Part shown: piece by piece, positions 63,405 through 64,000 of the stretch | Layout of the letters: each line of letters begins with the position of its first letter | How positions within the stretch are numbered: the stretch's first letter is position 1 | Assembly (NCBI RefSeq): GCF_029277445.1 | Contig: NZ_CP119566.1 | Coordinates: 1 to 64,000, forward strand | Direction of reading: 5' to 3' | Source: Pararhizobium qamdonense | GTDB taxonomy: Bacteria > Pseudomonadota > Alphaproteobacteria > Rhizobiales > Rhizobiaceae | DNA length: 64,000 nt | Made by a program: the position numbers and the translations under genes | Notes under the pieces: generated by a model | Seen by the model: only the letters and a program-made list of their open reading frames with translations | The model's database searches: none | What the model was told of the DNA's origin: nothing

Positions 63405-64000
63405 TGCGCATCCTAAAAAGCATGATCCGCCAGCCGTCGGCGCTGTTCGGCCTGGCGATCGTTGCCCTCGTCATTTTCATGGCGGTCGCCGCACCACTCA
63501 TTGCACCCTATAATCCCGATGAACAGATGTTTGACGGGCTGACGCTCGAAGGCGCGCCGATGCCGCCAAGCGCCCAGTTCCTGCTCGGCACCGATACGCT
63601 CGGCCGCGACCTGTTCTCCCGCCTGCTCTACGGCGCCCGCACCTCCCTGGTCATCGGCCTTGTCGCCAATGGCATCGCGGTTGCGATCGGGCTTTTGATT
63701 GGCATCCTGTCCGGCTATATGCGCGGCCTCGTCGGCAATGCGCTGATGCGCTTTACCGATCTGATGATGGCCTTTCCGGCCCTGCTTCTGGCCATCGTGC
63801 TGGCAGCGCTCCTGCGCCCGAGCCTGTGGATCGTCGCCATGGTGATCGCGCTGGTCAATTGGGTGCAGGTGGCGCGCATCGTCTATACCGAAACCCGCGG
63901 CCTGGTGGAGCGCGATTTCATCCTGGCCGAACGGTCGCTAGGCGCTGGCCATGTCCGCATCCTGTTTCATCACATCCTGCCGCATCTGATGCCGACGGCG
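63404..64000 (+). CDS. dipeptide/nickel-type ABC transporter permease (partial, DppC-like)
   Basis: The frame begins at ATG 63404, overlapping the amiR stop by one base (TGATG), and runs open to the window end (199 codons). It shows the OppC/DppC N-terminal segment (FGLAIVALVIFMAVAAPLIAPY), the family signature FLLGTDTLGRDLFSRLLYGAR near 63-84 and further membrane helices with the start of the EAA loop (AERSLGAGHVRILFHHILP). Substrate unknown; the rest of the importer should follow beyond 64000. Confidence 0.92.
   Translation, partial: MRILKSMIRQPSALFGLAIVALVIFMAVAAPLIAPYNPDEQMFDGLTLEGAPMPPSAQFLLGTDTLGRDLFSRLLYGARTSLVIGLVANGIAVAIGLLIGILSGYMRGLVGNALMRFTDLMMAFPALLLAIVLAALLRPSLWIVAMVIALVNWVQVARIVYTETRGLVERDFILAERSLGAGHVRILFHHILPHLMPTA

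Overview
The window looks like chromosomal DNA of a member of the Rhizobiaceae (Rhizobium/Agrobacterium group, Alphaproteobacteria). The DnaA, DnaX, Tad pilus, porin, BA14K, DUF982, DUF2865 and YlxR-type proteins are all typical of that family, base composition is GC-rich, and the sequence opens exactly on the first codon of dnaA, as in chromosomes linearised at dnaA. This is family-level pattern recognition; no search was run.

Layout. 1-2923: dnaA and a convergent M17 aminopeptidase. 3064-15190: a nearly complete Tad/Flp pilus locus (tadD; tadC, tadB, tadA, cpaE, cpaD, cpaC, cpaB, cpaA and flp pilin on the minus strand; a stand-alone secretin N-domain protein and two TadE/F-type pseudopilins on the plus strand). 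Its control regions hold near-consensus CtrA-type boxes. 15367-27924: a nucleoside uptake and salvage island (deoB-add, upp, deoA, deoC, purine nucleoside phosphorylase, cdd, a BMP-type ABC importer and its binding protein), with slyX and a 36-bp inverted-repeat element in the middle. 28223-31491: a TonB-dependent siderophore receptor with an AraC regulator. 31671-35490: tRNA-Ser(GGA), a possible small RNA and a cluster of small or poorly characterised proteins (two short Pro-rich proteins, BON, DUF982) plus a lipoprotein hydrolase. 35631-41839: AEC transporter, CycM cytochrome c, kdsB, pheA, a porin, nudC and a HIT protein. 41941-48214: SRP RNA, dnaX, ybaB, a DUF2865 protein, a MOSC protein, recR and a lytic transglycosylase whose start codon lies in a repeat element. 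48277-50848: ArsR/SRPBCC pair and an MFS exporter. 51134-56965: rimP-nusA-ylxR-infB behind a promoter and intrinsic terminator (putative attenuator). 57010-61452: an AT-rich YcxB-like gene, DoxX, SelT/W-like and YqaA-like proteins, BA14K, a phosphohexomutase and tRNA-Leu(CAG). 61539-64000: a leader with an intrinsic terminator ahead of amiC-like, amiR-like (ANTAR) and a dipeptide-type ABC permease cut by the window end.

How the genes work together. The BMP importer brings nucleosides in; Cdd, adenosine deaminase, PNP and thymidine phosphorylase split them; DeoB and DeoC feed the pentose to glycolysis and Upp salvages uracil. The Tad genes encode the ATPase, platform, secretin, pilotin-like lipoproteins, prepilin peptidase and pilins of one adhesive pilus. 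The right-edge operon looks like a self-contained ligand-sensing, antitermination-controlled uptake system.

The observations most worth checking are the amiC/amiR leader, the 15-mer shared by the two halves of the nucleoside importer, the CtrA-like boxes of the tad promoters, the repeat-derived start of the transglycosylase, the rimP attenuator, and the promoter-hairpin-terminator unit before tRNA-Ser. I see no CRISPR array, prophage, intact insertion sequence or toxin-antitoxin pair.
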